From NCBI GenBank assembly GCA_036924085.1, contig JAVGWX010000012.1, positions 34,364,119 to 34,428,118 of the forward strand: a stretch of 64,000 bases of DNA, in the 5' to 3' direction. This DNA is from Ariolimax columbianus (lineage: Eukaryota; Mollusca; Gastropoda; Stylommatophora; Arionidae). A program made the position numbers and the translations under genes. The notes under the pieces were generated by a model. The model was not told where the DNA came from. It ran no database searches and worked only from the letters and a program-made list of their open reading frames with translations. Below are positions 1-8,500 of this stretch, in pieces (position 1 is the first letter of the stretch; each line of letters opens with the position of its first letter).

Positions 1-390
1 AATCCTCATCACTCCTTTATCCAGCTCACACCACAGCTGGGACCTCCACATGGTCATCTTCCCTTGTAGAATTACAGGTCTACTAAGACTACGATTAAAG
101 TAAACACAGAATCTTACACATAATATTTCTTTTGTTGCAGATTCTGCACTTTACACTATACGAAATACAAGACCTCACCACTAATGGAGTCTCCCGCGGA
201 ACACCTGGCTGAGACATTTCGATTCTACTCCCTCTTCCTCCACGCTGCCCGAGACTCATCAACCGTTGCCGTGGACGATCAACACGAAAGACAATGGTTG
301 AGTATGAGGATTACCTGACTTGACTTAAAACACAAGGCAACGATTCTAGCTGGCCATCTTTCTTCTATGCACATCCCCAATGACATCAGA
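1..390. other. No recognisable gene (unit left edge)
   Basis: No protein family, RNA gene or transposon end is recognisable here. A short open frame starts at 184 (45 codons). The counterpart in unit 3 is interrupted by a stop near 42758, so there is no sign of conservation as a protein. Confidence 0.5.
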
Positions 391-550
391 ACACATTTTG
401 CAGTCCTGCCCATCGTATACCGACAAGAAGTAGCAATTGGTAACAACCAGTGTCCTTCCACGAGTAGCTGTACAGAAGTTCTCGGATTCTAAAGTCAACT
501 GCTGCCTTCGTTAGAGTAATTGAATTCGAGGTCTGAAGACGAACAAGGAA
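391..550 (+). mobile_element. LINE-A 3' end, decayed relic
   Basis: The stretch aligns by eye with the last 160 bases of the better-preserved LINE-A tail at 20750-20925. Shared words are TTTTGCAGTC.TG, ACCGACAA.AGAAGTA, GTGTCCTTCCACGAG and the terminal TCTGAAGACGAAC. The C-terminal residues (HILQSCP, VSFHEKLYGSV in the intact tail) are broken by frameshifts and a stop. It is a 5'-truncated, very old copy. LINE-A denotes here an EN-RT-RNase H type LINE ending in a (GAA)-rich tail. Confidence 0.7.
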
Positions 551-734
551 GATCTCTTTTCTTGACATTTTTCGCGCCAGCCGAAGCACATCAGTACAAG
601 TACAGTCAACCTCCATTACGATGACTTCAGCAAAAAGCTTTGCATGATCTTGCAGTAGGAGTTTATGTAAAAGTTTATGCATAACTATCTTTAGTCACGC
701 CTTTAATACATGCATGGAGTTCAATCATTCAAAT

Positions 735-995
735 CAGAACAAAAAGGCATAGCTTCAAATTAAATAAAGAAAGGTCAAGATTGGATATTTGGAAATATTT
801 ATTTAGTCAGAGAGGGGTGAATGCTTGGAATGCATTTCCACAGGAAATGATGGAAGCAGGGGCAGTTGATGCATTTAAGAATAAATTGGATGCGCATAGC
901 TTATTGAGCAAGGAAATGTAAATGAAACTGGTTGCGTACAGACCCTGCAGAGTCTTCTAAACCAGTATAAAGACGTTAAGTCAAGTTAAATTAAG
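735..995 (+). mobile_element. CR1-like LINE 3' end fragment
   Basis: The frame from about 738 reads RHSFKLNKERSRLDIWKYL, then GVNAWNAFPQEMMEAGAV and DAFKNKLD, before a stop near 920. This is the typical C-terminus of CR1/L2-type reverse transcriptases (R.HS.KL....R.D.....F..R....WN.LP...V.A.....FK..LD). The 3' part, with an ACCAGTATAAAGACGTTAAG string and TTAAGT-like tail, closely resembles the end of the longer CR1-like copy at 8501-10401. It is 5'-truncated to the last 60 codons, as expected of target-primed insertion. Confidence 0.82.
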
Positions 996-1639
996 ATCAC
1001 TCATCTCTTTTTGTTGAAGCACAGGTCCAGCATTGTATTTTACTTACCATAACCAGCTTTTAGGAAAGACATTTTTTTAGTTATGTGCAGTACGGTAGCG
1101 ATAATTTGTACATTTGGAGATTGCCACATCCATGGACAACTCTTAGTCCTCGCGTTCAACATGCAATGAATGTTTTGGCCACTCAGGAGAAATACATACA
1201 TCGCTCAACTTAAGATTGTTTGCCCTTGACCTACTGTGACAGTATTTTGTGGCGGTTATATTCTACCATTCTCAGTAAGGGACCCCGGATACACTATGGG
1301 AGGTCATGTTATTGATAGATTTGAAACAAGCAGCGATAACGATAGAAAAGATATGAATTTGAATTGCACGTGTTAAGCTTTTATAGAAGTGTTCATACGT
1401 GGTTGCGAAGTTTCGATGGCTCACAAACAAAACATGTCTGTGTTCAGATTCCTGATCTGACAGGGTCGTACACCTATTAAATTTCGTGCTGAATATGGTT
1501 TAACCAGGCTGTAAAGTGCAAAACACAGAACAATATACTGCCTCTTAGGAACCACGATAAACGAGGCAAACAAAAAAGAAATATAGCTTTTTAGTGTTTT
1601 CTCCAGTATCGCATTCTGTTTTTTTATTATATGGCTTGC
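996..1639. other. No recognisable content
   Basis: AT-rich unique-looking sequence. Open frames on either strand are short and match no family that I recognise. Equivalent stretches are 22531-23172 and 43483-44126. Confidence 0.5.
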
Positions 1640-1725
1640 TGGCTTAGGGTCGTTCGTTCTCAATTTTGCACCACCAAGCCCTGATATGGCTTAAGTAGCA
1701 GAATGTTGTCCAGAGAACGGAATGC
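1640..1725 (+). repeat. Inverted-repeat arm matching 7965-8055
   Basis: Read on the plus strand, this stretch resembles the minus strand of about 7965-8055: the words GTTCTC, CC(A)AGCCCTGA.A.GG and CTAAGTAGCAGAA..., then GTCCAGAGAA.GGAATGC occur in the same order. The partner lies just 3' of a zinc-finger LINE C-terminus, so this arm is probably a fragment of that LINE's 3' untranslated region in the opposite orientation. Confidence 0.55.
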
Positions 1726-2004
1726 AAATGTGCTGATCGGTGTGGACCGCACAGAACACGGCCAGGCAGTTGAGCATCCGTGGTCGGCCACTGCACCCGA
1801 GATCATATCCAGTCGTCCTGACTTGTCTTGCCACTGGTTAAAGTTGGACTCGAGCGAGAGAGTGTGGTCGACAAACTGCGCAACCCTTTCTCACTTAAAA
1901 GAACTTCATCACGCAAGTCATTCTCTTTTCATGTATTTAGTACTAACACAGTCGAGTCCTGTGACGACGGGCGAGCAGAGAGCGTAGGTCCGCTGACAAG
2001 CTAA

Positions 2005-2115
2005 AGTACAGTCAAAAAGCTGCGTCAGTTGCGGGACACCTTGCTGAGCAATAAAGCGGATGAGGTACATGGATTTGCTGACAATCATGATCACCGTCTC
2101 GCGAAGCAAACCTTC
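2005..2115 (+). pseudogene. Possible LINE linker relic (KADE.HGFAD motif)
   Basis: The frame around 2029 reads LRDTLLSNKADEVHGFADNH. Many invertebrate EN-RT LINEs have a K(A)DEIQ.YAD....FY..LK.VYGP segment between endonuclease and RT, and the first half of that pattern is visible here. The second half is not. Sequence on either side (1726-2004 and 2116-2528) shows nothing recognisable. The assignment rests on one short motif. Confidence 0.35.
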
Positions 2116-2528
2116 TCTGCTTTCACTGACTGCGAATATGCAGTTTCCATCTTCCCACCCATCCACAACCCGGATTTACAGAATACTCGACTGGATGGAC
2201 TGGCTGGGTGCAAAAAGTAAAGGTTTGTGATGGACGAACAACATTATGATTTACCTTAACGCAACGTCCTGGACAATATGTTGTGCTTGACCGGACTAGC
2301 GTCTCAGTTCCCCACAGATATTATCTTAAATATCACTAACCTCTAGCTGATTGCTAGCATAACCGGCACTTCTGAAATTATGCAATGATGTTTATAAATG
2401 AATATAGTATTTGCTAGATCTACGTCAACAATAAAGTCACATATATTTTTGTATAACATAACAAACATTATTACATAGCACAAAAAATCGCTCACTTTCA
2501 TCATTATCCTCATTATTATCAACATCAA
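2116..2528. other. No recognisable content
   Basis: This AT-rich interval precedes the (ATC)n tract. No family is recognised on either strand. Counterparts are 23649-24054 and 44603-45009. Confidence 0.5.

Positions 2529-2564
<36 letters not shown>
2529..2564. repeat. (ATC)n / (ATG)n microsatellite
   Basis: An uninterrupted trinucleotide tract that ends in ATTATGTTGC. Its length differs among copies: about 36 nt here, 37 at 24055, 24 at 45010 and 34 at 50748. It is interpreted as the simple tail of the minus-strand LINE at 2529-2787, and it forms one side of the aberrant joint in unit 3. Confidence 0.95.
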
Positions 2565-2787
2565 TATGTTGCATGTCATTTGCAGAAAATCACTTTCACA
2601 ACAGCCGATCTGTAACTCGATCTCTAGCCAGAAGTATCGCCTCTATCGTTGTCATCGTCAGGGCCTCCGTGATGTCTTGTGTCCATCTTTTCCTTGGTCT
2701 GCTTCAGCCCCCGCTTTCCAATCACCAAACCCTCCTGTATCGTTCTTTCTAGGTCAGTATGGCGTTTGATGTGGTCAAACTATTTTA
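2529..2787 (-). mobile_element. LINE 3' end with (ATG)n tail
   Basis: On the minus strand from 2787 the frame reads FDHIKRHTDLERTIQEG, then a GKRG... basic stretch, a shifted TQDITEAL, and finally RSSYRSAVVKVIFCK before stops. GHI.RH..LE.TI..G...GKRGRGRP..RW..DI and the closing DR..YR.AV..A..C are the usual C-terminal tail of RT proteins of EN-RT LINEs. Immediately downstream on the minus strand comes (ATG)n, seen on the plus strand as (ATC)n at 2529-2564. I read this microsatellite as the element's own 3' tail. Only about 75 codons survive, with at least one frameshift and a stop. Confidence 0.75.
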
Positions 2788-3390
2788 CAGCAAAGCAAGT
2801 GGTCATTTTCACAGACGCCCTAGCAATGTAATGAACCTCAAGAGCCAGAACAAAAATAAACTCGGTGCTTTGGCAGACTCACTCGAACGCATGTCCCAGT
2901 GCTTAAAAAAAAAGCAATCTAATGGACACCAGCCCACTGCGACATTCCAGGCAACGGGGAGGCGGACAGGCTCGCCAGAGAGCGAGGTAGGCTGCAACAG
3001 AGTGATACAGAAATCACATACAATGACACTAAAGCATTCATCAGGACAACGTACAGTGCAAAATGGAAAATAGGATCACCCTGGCCACATAGAAAACGAT
3101 GCCTACTATCAACTCTCCAGGCGAGACCAGGTGATAATTTTCCGGCTACGCACAGGTCACAACAGACTCAGATGCCATCTGTACAACAAGTTAAAGATTG
3201 ACACTACAGACATTTGTGCCTGCGGCACAGCCCCCATTAAGGCATAATATATTTTTCAGTCCTGTCCGCTGTATACCGACAAAAGAAGTAACAATTGGCA
3301 ACAGCCAGTGTCCTTCCACGAGAAGCTGTACGGAAGCGTACACAGCCTTGAGTCGACTGCTGCCTTCGTTAAAATCATTGAAGTTGAGGT
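2788..3390 (+). pseudogene. LINE-A RNase H C-terminal half, broken
   Basis: Three frames carry the pieces: VVIFTDALA near 2790-2815 (third acidic position of RNase H), ALADSLERMSQCLKK near 2862-2910, DIPGNGEADRLA near 2942-2977 (last catalytic Asp region), then ITYNDTKAFIRTTYSAKW, an RLRTGHNRLRCHLYNKLKI block, CACGTAP and VSFHEKLYGSVHSLES up to EVEV. This is the RNase H plus cysteine/histidine tail of an EN-RT-RNase H LINE related to, but distinct from, LINE-B. Frameshifts and a stop (near 3245) make it non-coding. It ends abruptly at GAGGTC, where LINE-B's (TTC)n begins; the unbroken family continues TGAAGACGAAC. Confidence 0.85.
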
Positions 3391-3424
3391 CTTCTTCTTC
3401 TTCTTCTTCTTCTTCTTCTTCTTC
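3390..3424. repeat. (TTC)n tract, the LINE-B 3' tail
   Basis: An uninterrupted (CTT/TTC)n tract joins the LINE-A fragment to the 3' end of minus-strand LINE-B. On the minus strand it reads ...GCGTACGAAGAAGAAG, the same terminus as the plus-strand LINE-B copy at 12130-12149. It is therefore that element's simple tail. Tract length varies between copies (about 19 to 36 nt). Confidence 0.92.
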
Positions 3425-3432
3425 GTACGCAG

Positions 3433-4320
3433 TCAGACAGTGACCATTATTTTTTCGAAAAAAGCAGCCGTCGTCCTAAGGCTGTCGACACTGCCATATA
3501 GCTTGTCTAGTGTTGCCACTAGTGATGGCCACATCTGCTCTCTCTGATCCTCGTATGTCGGGCAGTTTTGCAGCAAATTCTCAGCGGTCATTTTCCCGGT
3601 ACCACACGGGCATTCGTCGGTGCCACCTATCTTCAATTTGTTGAATAGGTGGTACCTCAGTCTGTTGTGGCCAGTGCGAAGTCTGAAGACCACGACCTGC
3701 TCTCTTCTGTTCAACTGGTAATAGGCATCGTTTTTGGTGTAGCCAGTATGTTCGGTTTCCCATTTGGTCATGTATCTAGCTCTAATAAGCCGTTTTGACT
3801 CTTCGTATGTCATGCTAGTATCTGGTTGTGGTAGTTTTGCACCTTCTTTAGCCAGTCTGTCTGCCTCCTCGTTGCCTTGGATGTTGCAGTAAGATGGAAC
3901 CCACTGCACCACTACCCTTTTTGGTGCAGCCTGCTGGCATAGTTGACAGAGTACTGCTCTTAAATCATTAAGTTCAGTATTTTTGTGGATTTTTAGTGCT
4001 GTGACTACGGCCAGAGCATCTGTAAGCAGGACTATGTGGCGTTATTTCCTTTTACCTGTCACCATTTCTTCCATTGCCGCCCTCAGTGCCTCTGCCTCCG
4101 CTCTGAAATTGCTTGTGTATTTTCCAGTAGCGAATGACAGTGTTATTTTTCTGCCATTTGGTAGGTTCAGAAATGCTCCTGCCCCTCCGTTCTGTGTTGT
4201 ATTTGTTACGGAACCGTCGGTGTATGCATGGGTCCAGTCCATGCTTGGGTAGTTTTCCGTTATGTAACTCAGAGTAGTATCTCTTCTTTCTTTTTCAGAC
4301 TGGCAGTTTTTTGTTTCCAA
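3433..4320 (-). pseudogene. LINE-B RNase H domain and Cys/His tail
   Basis: HAYTDGSVTNTTQNGGAGAF gives the first Asp, FRAEAEALRAAMEE the Glu, LLTDALAVVTALK the second Asp (after an in-frame TAA at 4042) and GNEEADRLAKEG the last Asp, so the RNase H D-E-D-D set is preserved. The tail reads VVFRLRTGHNRLRYHLF, TDECPCGTGKMTAENLLQNC (a C.C...H/N...C knuckle-like motif) and LDKLYGSVDSLRTTAAFFEK, with a stop at 3433. The TAA and both flanking parts are in the same frame (609 bases apart in all four copies). Confidence 0.92.
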
Positions 4321-4780
4321 TGCCTGGTATATTTTCTACCACCTCTGGAAATATATGCTGCCTCCAGGTAGGTTTTCGTACAGTAGGGATGGGCTTTGGT
4401 GTGGTTAGTGCGTTCATAGGGTCTTCGTGCATCTTTGCTTTGGCTATTTCTGCAAAGTTTCTTCGCTTTAGCTTCCCATTTCCAAAATTGTTTAGTCTCT
4501 GGTGCATTGGATGGTCAATCAGTCTTCTGAGTTTCTTTGATTGCAGCTGGGCTCTGCAGTCTCTTCTGTCGGTCATGGATTGCAGTTTTGTAATCTTTTC
4601 AAGTTCTACAATTGGCGTTGACTTCATGCCTCCTGTTATAACTCTCATGGCTTGGTTTTGGAGTTTGCTAACTTTATCGAAGTTCGCCTTTGCTGCTGTT
4701 GTCCATGCCGCAATGCCATATTCGAGAACTGGTCTCACTCTTCCAGTGTACAGTTTCTTTAGTATACTTTCGTCTGCTCC
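4295..4780 (-). pseudogene. LINE-B RT thumb and connection
   Basis: The frame reads LAGTS, an in-frame TAG (Trp expected in LAGTSWG), then GADESILKKLYTGRVRPVLE..., GIAAWTTAAKANFDKVSKLQ and MRVITGGMKSTPIVELEKI. R..LEYG...W......L...Q....R.I.G is the standard thumb signature. The frame runs on to about 4295, where an extra T in unit 1 (run of six T near 4303) shifts it out of the RNase H frame. Unit 3's second copy lacks that shift and stays open. Confidence 0.88.
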
Positions 4781-5447
4781 CTAGCTTGTGCCAGCAAGTT
4801 TCCTCATGATTGCCATTCTTTCTGTGGCTCTCATTCGGTTTCTCTCGATCTGACATTTCCATGTCATGCACCGATCAAATGTGACCCCCCAGGTAGTTTG
4901 GGTTGTCGTTTGGCAGCAGATATTTGCCGTTAAGACTTATTTTGGTGTTCTGGGGTTTGTTTGAAAGCGAGAATATCGTGCATGTTGTTTTTTCCTCATT
5001 TATTTTGACCAGCCATGAGTTCGCCCACTCCTCCAACGATGTTAGGGCCTGCTGCATCCGATTGCTTGCTATGGTGAGATTTTTTTTCAGAGGTCCACAT
5101 AGCCAGATCGTCTGCAAACATGGAGCTGTGGACTCTTCTTGGTAGATTCTCTGTGATGTTGTTTATATACACCAGGAAAGGTGTTGGTGACAGTACTCCC
5201 CCTTGGGGTACTCCCTGCTCAAGTGTCACTTTTCCTGCTCATCTGCCCTTGTACTTGAACTATGAATGTTCTGTTTTCGAGGTAGTGGCTGATCCATCTG
5301 TACATTTTCCCACAAACTTCACTTCTTCGTAACTTGTCAAATGCCTTCTCTAAATCCACCCAAACCGCTACTGTGTGTTTTTTTCTCCTGGTAAGCATTA
5401 TCTATTAACTGGGCTATGAGAGTGATCTGGTCCTCAGTGGATCTGTG
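4739..5447 (-). pseudogene. LINE-B reverse transcriptase, palm
   Basis: After the TAG at 5448 the block HRSTEDQITLIAQ is followed by a frameshift in an A-run near 5385, so the VDLEKAFDK motif (first catalytic Asp) is out of frame. Next come LEQGVPQGGVLSP (about 5190-5228) and SMFADDLAMW, where FADD (5106-5118) supplies the paired catalytic aspartates. An A8 run near 5080 then shifts the frame into ASNRMQQALTSLEEWANSW and NPNYLGG. In unit 1 an extra C near 4886 breaks NYLGVTFD. Despite the lesions, all the RT catalytic residues are present. Confidence 0.9.
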
Positions 5448-5831
5448 CTATCTGAGGCCTGCTTGCTGTGGAATTAGTGTGTGTTTTTCTTCCAGATGCC
5501 ACATCAGTCTGGTGTTTATCATACGTTCCATCAGTTTTCCTACACAGCTCAGTAGACTAATAGGCATGTATCCATTTGGATCTGTTCTTTCTTTTTCTTT
5601 CTTTGGTACTGGTACAAGTACAGCGACTTTCCATGCCTGATGTACAATTCCCCTTTTCCAGCTTTGGTTCAGGACTGATAGTAACTTCCTCTTTGCTGTT
5701 TGGCCCAACCCCATCAGCATTTCGTATGTTACCCCATCTTTTCGGGGCGAATTCTTTTTCTTTAAAGTTCTCATGGTCTCTTCCATTTCCTTCATTGTTA
5801 ATTTTGCCATCATGTGCTCCTCTGGTGCCAT
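5448..5831 (-). pseudogene. LINE-B reverse transcriptase, fingers
   Basis: An open frame of 127 codons with the N-terminal RT motifs: KKKNSPRKDGVTYEML (the K.PG.DG.. block), NQSWKRGIVHQAWK, VLVPVPKKEK, then DPNGYMPISLLSCVGKLMER, matching the NYRPISL block of LINE RTs with Tyr-Met in place of Tyr-Arg. It ends QQAGLR then TAG, where the plus-strand relative at 11240 has Gln, so the stop is a CAG/CAA to TAG change. The frame continues HRSTEDQITLIAQ past the stop. Confidence 0.9.
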
Positions 5832-6544
5832 ATTGATGTTGTCGTGGCTTTTTTGTTCTTCACTAATGTATGTGTGCCTGTCTGTAGGGACATCAATGTG
5901 GTTTGCTCTTGCATAATGTTCTTTAAAGGCGTTTTGCTGCTTTTTTTTCCAGTAAGCATGTTGTCGCCCTGCTTGATGGTAATTTGTTTATTTGATGGTG
6001 TTTCGTCATTCATGGCTCTGACTAACTTCCATAGTTTGTTCCCTTCTTTATCTAAATTGAGGCTTTCTGTTTTATTTTTCCAGCTGTCTCTTGTTATTTG
6101 GTTAAGTGTTCTTTTGTATTTCGCCGTGATAGCCTTGAGGGCGATATTTTCCTCCATAGATTGTTCTCTCTCTGCCATGTTCCTAGCATTTGAGACTTCG
6201 TCTTCCGCTTTCTGCAATTCATAATTCCAATATGGATTGTAGTTTTTCCTTGCCCCTCTTGGGATGGTTTCGGTGGCTGCTTGCATTATTGCTTTGATTA
6301 GGCTTTCCACCATATGTTTCATATTGTTATTCCGTGTGTTGATGGTTTCACATAGCCGATCTGTCAGAATTGCAAATCTGTCCCAGTCGGCTCGTTTATA
6401 GTTCCAACGTGGGAGCGCTTTTATTTCCTGTGGGCCTACTTCCAAATCAATTTCAGGCCTAATTGGCCTTTTGTCGCTACCTGCCAATTGGTTGAGCACC
6501 TGGAGGTCTATTTTGTGGTGAATATCCACCGTGGAATAGGCCAA
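5832..6544 (-). pseudogene. LINE-B EN end and EN-RT linker
   Basis: An open stretch of about 240 codons, the longest in the element. Near its start QLAGSDKRPIRPEID occupies the place of the EN signature SDHRP. The catalytic His is Lys in every copy, so this endonuclease could not be functional even without the stops. The rest (WNYKRADWDRF, IPRGARKNYNPYWN, KAEDEVSNARN, LWKLVRAMND) is the helical linker typical of I-group LINEs leading to the RT domain. Confidence 0.87.
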
Positions 6545-6866
6545 GTCTGGAGTAGAGGTGGTATGCCATGTTCTAGAATAGAAGATAGGGCTGTCCTCCG
6601 GCCTATTGAAAAGATAGAGATTTGTGTCTATCTCTCAGTCTTCCACTTCATCACCTCTGTTGTCTGTGTCCGAATATCCCCATCTCTCCGAGTGGCTGTT
6701 GAAGTCTCCAACTACTAGGCAGCTGGAGTCCTTGATTTCCATACTCGAGAGCGACAGGTCTTTGTTGGGTGGGCCATACAGGTTGAAGATGCAGATCTTC
6801 ATTTCTTGTGTCATTATTTCGAGTCCTACAATTTCTGCTTGTCCAGTGTGATTGACAGCTACCGCT
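6545..6866 (-). pseudogene. LINE-B endonuclease, C-terminal part
   Basis: The minus-strand frame reads KICIFNLYGPPNKDLS, then VVGDFNSHSERWG (the GDFN motif of LINE endonucleases, 6698-6709), then DNRGDEVED followed by an in-frame TGA at 6635-6637. After the stop the frame continues FNRPEDSPIFYSRTWHTTST. The N-terminal catalytic half of EN is absent because the element ends at 6866 in GAA-rich DNA. Confidence 0.88.
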
Positions 6867-7060
6867 GAAGAAGTAAAGAATGAAGAAGAAAATAGAGAAG
6901 AAGTAGTAGAAGAAGAAAAAGAAGAAGAAGAAGAAGAGAAAGAAGAAGACAAAGAAAAGAAGAAGAAGAGAAAGAAAAAATAATAAGAGAAAACGGGAAA
7001 AAAGACGAAAAAGAAGAGAAAGAAGAAGAAAAAGAAGAAGAAAAGGAAAAAGAAGATAAA
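6867..7060 (+). repeat. Polypurine GAA-rich tract
   Basis: About 190 bases of almost pure A/G on the plus strand, mostly GAAGAA and AAGAAA, with only a few pyrimidine interruptions. It abuts the 5' truncation point of minus-strand LINE-B. Because LINE-A elements end in GAAGACGAACG then (GAA)-rich sequence, I interpret it as the expanded tail of the LINE-A copy into which LINE-B inserted. Phenylalanine/serine-rich open frames on the minus strand are a by-product of the composition. Confidence 0.9.
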
Positions 7061-7959
7061 CATGAGTAAATAGTACTACCTGATATTGCCCGAAGAAGAA
7101 TTGAATGTTTAAATGAAGTATATCGTTAAACAGCAACTAATCTGATTGGCAAACATCCGGCTAGTCTCTAACCCTGATCTATGGGTGAGAGAGCTGGAGT
7201 GTTTACGCCAAACACGCCAGGAGGTTGAATCACTTCTACATGACACATACTCCAAATTGGCTACAAGACCACATCACAAATAACCATACACTTTTCATTA
7301 CTACTACACTATTCATACACTTTTGTAGAAAGTTAAAGTGAGATAGACTGGCCAAGTTTCTCGAATGTCAAGTGAAAGGTTCCAAAAGAAACTTCTGTTT
7401 AGCGAGCTTAGCGCAGTAAGGCGATCGCGTGGACGTCAATACAAGCGATTCAGTGAATCCTGGCAGTAAATCGTTTAGCCTGAAAAAGGCGAGGCCAAAA
7501 AGATCCTTGCATGCAGTTAGCGAGGGTCGACGGGCGATCAGATGGAAGTATAGAGTAGGGGGAAAACCAGCACCAGCTGTTGTTGGCTTAATCTGTCATG
7601 CACGCATCCGCCCACAGACTTAAGGGCGCAGTATGACACATGATGATGTTGGTTATTCTCATCGACAGCGATAGGCCCATTATTATTGTCATGATCATAT
7701 TTCTTCAAAATCAAGTAAATACCGGTTCAATATGGTGAGCAGCGCATGAGCTGCAGCGATCAGCGAGTATAGCTGACATAGCGTAAGGGCTAGCGAGCCG
7801 GTGCTGCCAAGGCCGTTCTACACGTTCGCGCAGTATTCTAGAAAACAGGCTGCAACAGAGCAGACTGGCTAAGGAGAAGGGATCGAAGAGGGAATGCTAA
7901 CCCGGTACTCAAAAAAAGCTTGCTGAAGTCGGATGTGTTGGACCGAAAGGTGCAAATAA
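7061..7959. other. No recognisable gene
   Basis: About 900 bases without a family that I recognise. The part from 7390 to 7860 is richer in CG dinucleotides than its surroundings (several GCGATCGCG, TCGACGGGCG and GCGAGCC strings), which stands out in AT-rich DNA. No promoter motif can be supported. Counterparts are 28571-29470, 49502-50401 and 55251-56151. Confidence 0.5.
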
Positions 7960-8470
7960 CGACATAACGCATTCCATTCTCTGGACTGCGTTCTGCTACT
8001 TAGGCCCGTGTCAGGGTTTGGTACCGGGAGATGGAGAACAAACGAAGCAAAGCCAAGACAAGTAAATACATTTAATATTCATCAGTTCATTGGCGTCTCA
8101 GTCACTGATCATCATGCGCCTGGCGCCCTGGCGAAGTTTGCCCAGCTCTGTCTCCCGTTTTTCGACACAGTCTGCTATGGCTGCAAACGCCAGCACGTGA
8201 GTGGCAGTCCCTGTCGCAGATCGTACAATGGGGCTGAGGAGGCTGACTTGCCGGGGTGTTCCCCGATCTTTTCAGTCGTGCTCATTTCTCTAGATCCAGA
8301 TGGCCTCTAGAAGCGTCGGCAACTACTGTGCACCTCCCTACTGACTGTCTGCAATCGACTCAATCCTGAGCTTTCGGCTTGGATTTCTCATGACGTCATG
8401 TCCATCTTGTATAAGTCCTTGAATCGCGGTGTGGGGTAGTCGATTCCTTTAGCTGCAGTGATCATATGTC
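7960..8470 (-). mobile_element. Zinc-finger LINE 3' end
   Basis: On the minus strand from about 8445 the frame reads GIDYPTPRFKDLYKMDMTS then a stop. This resembles the ...RPQLRFKD.CKRDLKAL segment near the end of some invertebrate LINE RTs. Further down, NTPASQPPQPHCTICDRDCH followed by SRAGVCSHSRLC gives the C..C.RDCHSR.G..SH.R.C zinc finger (about 8165-8240) that ends these proteins. A TGA follows near 8110. The 3' untranslated part carries the sequence also seen inverted at 1640-1725. Stops and shifts make it non-coding. Confidence 0.8.
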
Positions 8471-8500
8471 CATAAAAGATATCCTATAACAGCCTTTACA

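Larger units (their letters stand above)
3425..6866 (-). mobile_element. LINE-B, 5'-truncated EN-RT-RNase H retrotransposon
   Basis: The element reads 3' to 5' along the plus strand: tail, RNase H, RT and the last part of an apurinic-type endonuclease. The order EN-RT-RNase H is that of the I group of non-LTR retrotransposons. It is truncated within EN at about 6866. Inactivating lesions shared by all four minus-strand copies are a TGA at 6635, a TAG at 5448, an extra A in a run near 5385, an extra A in the A8 run near 5080-5087, a TAG near 4778 and a TAA at 4042. Unit 1 alone adds single-base gains near 4303 and 4886. No ORF1 is visible. The domain entries that follow describe the parts. Confidence 0.93.

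Noticed and set aside
184..321. 45-codon frame preceded by a TTTTGTTGCAG acceptor-like string
   Set aside because: It could be an exon remnant, but unit 3 has a premature stop and no partner exon is visible.
1703..1987. 94-codon plus-strand frame conserved in all units
   Set aside because: The units are too similar for conservation to mean selection, and I recognise no domain. It overlaps the inverted-repeat arm.
2343..2579. Minus-strand frame starting with a run of Met
   Set aside because: It is the translation of the (ATG)n microsatellite and adjacent AT-rich DNA, and not a gene.
5814..6224. 136-codon hydrophobic plus-strand frame, and similar frames at 4311-4784 and 3983-4252
   Set aside because: These are antisense shadows of LINE-B coding blocks with good motif support on the minus strand.
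6635..7136. Phe/Leu/Ser-rich minus-strand frames that look like membrane proteins
   Set aside because: They arise from the polypurine tract read on the pyrimidine strand and run on into out-of-frame or in-frame LINE EN. Lengths vary with the tract.
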